Part shown: piece by piece, positions 1 to 64,000 of the stretch | How positions within the stretch are numbered: position 1 is the first letter of the stretch | How the letters are laid out: the number at the start of each line of letters is the position of its first letter | Source of the DNA: Distichodus sexfasciatus | Taxonomy: Eukaryota > Chordata > Actinopteri > Characiformes > Distichodontidae | DNA length: 64,000 nucleotides | Assembly: GCA_032718565.1 (NCBI GenBank) | Contig: JAVGVS010000465.1 | Span: 194,944 to 258,943, forward strand | Direction: 5' to 3' | Translations under genes and position numbers: made by a program | Notes under the pieces: generated by a model | The model's database searches: none | What the model was told of the DNA's origin: nothing | The model's input: the letters and a program-made list of their open reading frames with translations, nothing else

Positions 1-1480
1 AATTGTGTTCTTACTGTCCCGTGGTCATGTTATATTGTCCAATTAAGTGGATGGAAAAGAAGTTGCTGTTGCCAATGACTAATTTTGTCCAAAAGAAGAT
101 GACATGATAAACAAGATGTTGAGACACTTTCTCTTCATTTTTTAGGTTAAATTCTCCAGTAAACACCAGCACAACATGATGATTACATGGACCAATTACG
201 CACACAAATAAAGCTAGTTAACCCTGGCAGTCTCCAAAAAATCTGTGAAAAATGATCTATTACCTTACAGTTTCTGGTCACTGTATATTTTTAATTTAGA
301 AATGGTCGCTTAGGGCTGTAATTTGGCAGACACAAACACTTCGAGCAAGCCAAGAGACGTATGTTGTGAGTGAGTGAGTGTGTATTATATGACACACAAA
401 AGGACTAGCACACACACACACACACACTCAAACATTTTATACATGTATCACTATAAACTTATGAAATTATAAAATGACCTTGAGTTTCTGTTTAAAAGAT
501 GTTAAAGGATACCTGGTAGAAGACATATAAAATGTCTTTTTATGTTTAGAATACTAATATAAAGAGAAGAACATGGGTATATGGATATATAAATGGAAAA
601 AAGAGGTATTTTTAGTGAGAGTGCATGGCATTGCAAAATCTTGCATTAGTTTGGTTAGATTGTGATTAGATTGAAGCCTACGATTAGACTGTGGTTAAGT
701 GTTGGCCTAAAAACTTACAAAGTTTAGCTGCACAGAACACAGAATGTGTTTGTACAGCAGTATCCATATTCTTCTGCCTATTTATTACTATCTGTGCTGG
801 CCACTCAGTTACAGTTAAAATTCTGGCTGACTGCTTATTCTTTAAATATTGCTGCTAGGATGATTTGTCGTAGGATGAAATTGGCCCCAATCAAGTGCTG
901 CCCACAGGGTTTGGCATGGCGGTGCAAAACTTTCCCTCCTCACACTCCCTTCTACTCTGTGCAAATCTCCTATTTTACCACCTCCAAAGCACCCTCAGAC
1001 CATCCATGATGTGGGAGATGCTCCAAGAAGCATGGTGTGAAATCTCTTCAGATTAACTTGAAAAATTGACAGCTAGCATGCCTAAGTTTGAGGAACACAT
1101 TCATCAATTCCATTAAAATCAGTATTTCTAACTCCGACAGTGTCTGCATGTCCTGATCATTTGCTATATTTCCTATTCGGACTAAATTCATGTGTGTTCC
1201 CATGGAAAACTAGAAAATTAAATATATATACAGTATAGTAATATCACTTTTCACTAGCGAATAATAGAGCAGTGCCTTAAAGATGCAAAATAAAACCAGA
1301 GGAAAGGAACTTAACTGCAGTGTGTGTGTATGTGTGTGTGTGTGTGTATGTGTGTGTGTGCATGTGTGTGTGTGGGCGTGTGTGTGTTATGCAAACATTT
1401 AACCTGATAAAAATTCTTTAAAGTAACTGAAATAATGCCTTTTTGACTCACATAAATCATACATAACATTAAATTGCAGT
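1..1480. other. Upstream intergenic sequence without a recognised gene
   Basis: AT-rich. Contains a short (CA)n run near 410-426, a fragment (about 646-712) of the GATTGTGGTTAG-type minisatellite seen again in intron 2, and a (GT)n run at 1321-1388. No exon-like signal seen. Confidence 0.6.
1321..1388. repeat. (GT)n microsatellite upstream of the promoter
   Basis: Imperfect GT run with GTAT and GCAT interruptions, about 150 bases before the GC-rich promoter. Confidence 0.9.
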
Positions 1481-1539
1481 ACAGTGTCAGTCAAAGTTGC
1501 TAAACTTTTCCAACACACCCACCGACTTACTGTTCCCAG

Positions 1540-1760
1540 ACCACGCCTACCCGCCCAGGCACCGCCCACGACCCTCCTCTCCCCGCCCCCCGCCCCCCGC
1601 GTGCTCCCGCTGCGAGTTCAAAGCGATTTTTCTCCTGTTCACTTTTTTTTCTCTCAAAACTTTCACGTGACGTCACGCAGCCAGTGGCCAGGCCTCGCGC
1701 TCCGGCACGCGCGCAGCTCAGAGCGCAACAGGCGCGCGAGACGCAGGGAGTGACTACGTT
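1540..1760 (+). promoter_or_regulatory. GC-rich, CpG-rich core promoter region of itga4
   Basis: The region stands out from AT-rich flanks by its C-rich tracts and many CpGs. GC-box-like CCCCGCCCC runs lie at 1581-1599. An E-box CACGTG (1664-1669) overlaps a full CRE-type palindrome TGACGTCA (1668-1675). No TATA box is evident. It sits about 150-370 bases before the start codon, which suits a TATA-less CpG promoter. The transcription start is not visible from sequence alone. Confidence 0.6.
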
Positions 1761-1907
1761 TTTGACTTTTAAAAGTGCTTTTTTCTCCCCCTTCGTTCCG
1801 GGTTTTTTTCCTGACAAGATCATATTCTCTCCATAATTGAGACTTGCTTTCGTTCTTTCTTTCATTTTTTGGGAAGTGGGAAAAGAAGAAGAAGAAGAAG
1901 GAGGAGG

Positions 1908-61325
<59,418 letters not shown>

Positions 61326-61870
61326 CCGGACGTGACACGGAGCCCCGAGAGACACTTGAAGGACTAGAGAAAATGGGGCCAAAAACCAAAAAAAAGCTTA
61401 AGGATTAAGGATGAGAACTCGAGCCGGACTTCACCGCCCCAGTGAGAACGAAGCGCAGCGGCCGGAGCCCAGAGAGCTCATGGTCACCTGACGAACTGAG
61501 AGAGAGAGAGCGCAGCAGGGGCCTGCGTTTCTTCTGCCTGCACTCTGAGCTCACCAGAAGCGGCGCTACCGGAACGCACGACGAGGAGGAGGAGGAGCTC
61601 CACCAGCAGCGAGCCGGACGTTAACGGACCTGCGGCCGAGGAAAAACTCCCTCCTGTTTCCTGTCCCGGGTTTTGGAGAACACAAACTGCCTCCACCTCA
61701 GCAGTGTGTTCATGGTGCACTAGTTCTCCTCTTCTTCATACTGATGATGACATCTTCCTCCTCTTTCTGGCTTTCTTTCTCTCTCTCCGTTACTCGCGGA
61801 GAATCCCAGTGCTGTTTTTCTGACAAGTCGTTTCGACACACACACACACACACACACACTCAACGCAAAT

Positions 61871-61977
61871 ACCGCAAAGTGTCAACATAGAAGAAAAAGA
61901 CTCATCACTGGAATAGTGTCTGTGTGTCTGACTATTCCAGTGATGAGTCTTTTTCTTCTATGTTGACACTTTGCGGT
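61871..61977 (+). repeat. Perfect 47-bp inverted repeat with 13-base loop in the 3' UTR
   Basis: 61871-61917 is the exact reverse complement of 61931-61977; the loop is GTCTGTGTGTCTG. It lies 12 bases after a (CA)n run. As RNA it would form a 47-bp uninterrupted stem. Confidence 0.96.
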
Positions 61978-62029
61978 CTCCTGTTCGCTCCAGGATTAGG
62001 GATGTGATCCAAAACCTGCTCGTAAATGT

Positions 62030-62450
62030 ACTCCAGGATCGGACAGAGCAATATGACCAAAATCTCACATCCCGATAACGATATATAATCACAATACAGT
62101 ACATTTTCTGTAAATTCAATGAAACTTTCACTAGCAAAATGTCATGTCTGCGCTCGCTCAACTCTGCCCACAAGGGCTCATTATGGAACGCCACAGTTTG
62201 CCTGTATTTTTACACAATTGACAGTAAAACACATTTTTAATGCCGTTTTATTCATTAAAAAAAAAAAATTCCCCAGCGCTCTAATATAGTTTTTACACCG
62301 TTGAAAACGCCGCGTTTTGCTGTGCTCTAACGGGTTGTGGTCAAACAGCGCTTTCTACCCCATAAAATTGTGAATTGTGGCACCTTTTGGCGGAGCGCTT
62401 TGAGCACATCGTTCTACATCGATACAGCAATTCAACCATCAGCAAGCTTA
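62030..62450. mobile_element. B-family element, copy 7, in the 3' UTR
   Basis: GAGCAATATGACCAAAATC, TTTCACTAGCAAAATGTC and ACGCCGCGTTTTGCTGTGCTC; right end degraded. Confidence 0.65.
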
Positions 62451-63138
62451 TAGCATCGATTAGACATCATACGGTTTGTAACCTCACTCGTTTCGTAACA
62501 TGCTGATTACAGTTAAAGTACCGTAACAAGTGTACCCAGAACCATCCCTAATCCAGACCCTTTCAGTCCGTCTCCCCCAGTTTATACCCAAAGCAGTCAG
62601 TCCTGTTTCTTCATGTCTACACACACACACACACACACACCGTCTTGCTCGCGGCTTTGTCTTTTTCCTTGTCCTGCTGCCGACTCGAGCGGAGGGAAGT
62701 TTGGAGCGACGCGGCGAGGAGACGGCAGATGGGCAAGTGTACGGCTGCCGCGCGTGTTGGCCCGCTGCCGTGGAAACAGCGAAAGGCTGCTGCGCTACAG
62801 ACAATTGAGGAGAGTGACGCACGTCTGGAGCCACGCCACCGCGTGCATGCGTGAGTGTGTGTGTGTGCGTGCGAGTGTGTGCGATGGTGAGGGTGAATGC
62901 CACACACTGTTTACCCATGAGGCAACGCTTCATAAAGTTTGTATGCAAAAACGGAGAAGGCCGACTCACGTGTTACCCATCAGGTGGACCGTGTGTCTGT
63001 GTGTGTGAGACTACTGATATAGCCATGAGCAGCCCTCCCGGCTCCGCTGTGTGTGTGTGTTTGTGTGTTGTCCTGTCAGGAACAGCCCCCACGTCTCCCT
63101 GCAGCTGGACTCGGGAGCAGAGCAGAACCACCGCGCGT

Positions 63139-63181
63139 ATGAAACACACACACCAACACACACACACACACACACACACAC
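63139..63181. repeat. (CA)n microsatellite
   Basis: CACACACACACCAACACACACA run; related CA/TG runs lie at 61838-61859, 62620-62641 and 63499-63590. Confidence 0.95.
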
Positions 63182-63262
63182 CAGTCTGTCTTGTTACCTA
63201 TGAAACAGTGAGAACTAGCATGACGTTCAGGGAGTCACACATGAAAAGCACATTACTTTTTT

Positions 63263-63268
63263 TTTATT
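63263..63268 (-). terminator. Candidate cerkl poly(A) signal AATAAA (minus strand)
   Basis: TTTATT on the + strand reads AATAAA on the minus strand, about 320 bases after the proposed cerkl stop and 17 bases from the itga4 signal. Confidence 0.4.
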
Positions 63269-63284
63269 CAAATGGCTATTTTTA

Positions 63285-63290
63285 AATAAA
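63285..63290 (+). terminator. Candidate itga4 poly(A) signal AATAAA
   Basis: First AATAAA on the + strand that I found after the itga4 stop codon, in an AT-rich stretch followed by T/G-rich sequence. Confidence 0.45.
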
Positions 63291-63589
63291 TTAATTATTG
63301 TAATATGTAGCTGCATTGTTGTCAAAAAGCCTCTGCAGTGTTTGTCTCCACATGTACTTTTAATTTAATTCATAATGCACTGGAATGTCACGAGTCTGAT
63401 GTGCCTTATTGCTTTGGTGTTATTAAAATAATGACATTTACGCATGAGGCTGTTTGGCTCGGTTTTTGTTCTGAACTTCTGGCTAAGAGCTGCTACATTG
63501 TGTGTGTGTGTGTGTGTGCGTGCATGTGTGCGCGTGTACGTGTGCGTGTGTGGCCTTTTGCATAGCTGTGTCCTTGTGTGTGTGTGTGT

Positions 63590-63671
63590 TTAAATGCAGG
63601 TGCATTTGATCGGTGACTCCTCTGCTTCCTCCACATCAGCTCCGTACAGTGTGAGGAGTTTGGGATGGACT
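63590..63671 (-). CDS. cerkl: Probable last coding exon of a ceramide kinase-like gene
   Basis: Read on the minus strand, an acceptor CTGTTCCACAG is followed by one base of a split codon, then 26 codons starting VHPKLLTLYGADVEE and ending KCTCI before TAA (63592-63590). This resembles the CERKL C-terminus as I recall it (a HPRLISLYG-like block ending in a Cys-x-Cys tail). In mammals CERKL lies tail-to-tail with ITGA4, which is what position and strand show here. CERKL is a lipid-kinase-like protein linked to retinal survival. Only this exon is in the window; the rest would lie to the right. The match is from memory and short, so moderate confidence. Confidence 0.6.
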
Positions 63672-63711
63672 CTGTGGAACAGTCACACTCACTGAGGTTA
63701 GGGTTTGGTAT

Positions 63712-64000
63712 TAGCGGTGCACGATTCAGAAAATCTCACAATTCGATTCCGATTCTTGAATTCACAGTTTGACTCAAAAGCGATTCATAAACGATTCAAT
63801 ACAGGAATTTCTTTCCAGATCGCTGCTTTGAGGTACTTTTCCCATTTGACTGTGGCAGATCAACAAAATAATCAAATGTAGTTTACCGAATGTAATGCAT
63901 ATGTACACATACTGACTGCATTTCCCTCATGCTCATGTGAAGGTCCCTCTGTAGGACTTGTGTCGAGGGAACAGTAAACTAGCGGCATTACGTTAGTCGA
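63712..64000. mobile_element. E-family element, copy 3, cut by the window end
   Basis: GGTGCACGATTCAGAAAATC, CCCATTTGACTGTGGCAGAT and GGCATTACGTTAGTCGA. It would lie in the intron before the last cerkl exon. Confidence 0.75.

Larger units (their letters stand above)
61326..63310 (+). other. Probable itga4 3' UTR
   Basis: From the stop to the first good AATAAA on the + strand (63285-63290), about 2 kb. It holds a CpG-rich first part, a (CA)n run at 61838-61859, a perfect hairpin (61871-61977), a B-family transposon remnant (62030-62450), a second CpG-rich stretch (about 62640-62850) and CA/TG microsatellites. Its true end needs transcript evidence; a 3' UTR ending earlier is possible. Confidence 0.5.

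Noticed and set aside
1869..1907. In-frame upstream TTG extension with a poly-Arg stretch
   Set aside because: It would start at TTG and put an Arg run before the signal peptide; the ATG at 1908 gives a normal signal sequence.
62484..63008. Overlapping long open frames on both strands near the 3' end
   Set aside because: They are driven by CA/TG microsatellites and CpG-rich sequence; no domain on either strand.

Overview
The window is vertebrate genomic DNA, almost certainly from a teleost fish. The coding signal is cut into short exons with GT-AG introns. The introns are full of tRNA-derived SINEs, hAT-like and mariner-like non-autonomous transposons and dinucleotide microsatellites, in styles common in ray-finned fishes. 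The SINE types hint at an otocephalan lineage, but I cannot fix the species.

One gene fills nearly the whole window. It is a complete integrin alpha-4 gene (itga4) on the + strand, with 28 coding exons from the ATG at 1908 to the TAG at 61323-61325. I joined the exons by reading phases and splice sites. They give one open frame of 1023 codons plus stop, close to the roughly 1030 residues of mammalian integrin alpha-4 and with the same exon number. The protein shows a signal peptide, a seven-bladed beta-propeller with three Ca-binding DxDxDG-type loops, thigh and calf domains rich in N-glycosylation sequons, one membrane segment, and a short tail starting with GFFKR. A GC-rich promoter lies just upstream (about 1540-1760).

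At the right edge, on the - strand, a short exon (63590-63671) encodes a peptide resembling the C-terminus of CERKL. ITGA4 and CERKL are convergent neighbours in mammals, so this looks like conserved tail-to-tail synteny. AATAAA signals on both strands sit 17 bases apart at 63263-63290.

The introns are mosaics of repeats. Family A has ends like TAGGGATGCACCGATCC. Family B has ends like GGGCTGTGCGATATGACC. Family C has ends like TAGGGATGCACGATA. Family D has ends like GTCGACCGATA. Family E has ends like GGTGCACGATTCA. Family G has ends like GTGACCCTCCACGG. There are also two SINE types and several fold-back elements, some nested in one another.

No undescribed multi-gene system is present. The most striking items are two perfect inverted duplications: a 366-bp spacerless palindrome that copies most of itga4 exon 10 onto the opposite strand (22371-22736), and a 47-bp-stem hairpin in the 3' UTR (61871-61977). 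A duplicated exon 25 splice donor lies 543 bases downstream of the real one. The inverted duplications may be real template-switch products or assembly artefacts.
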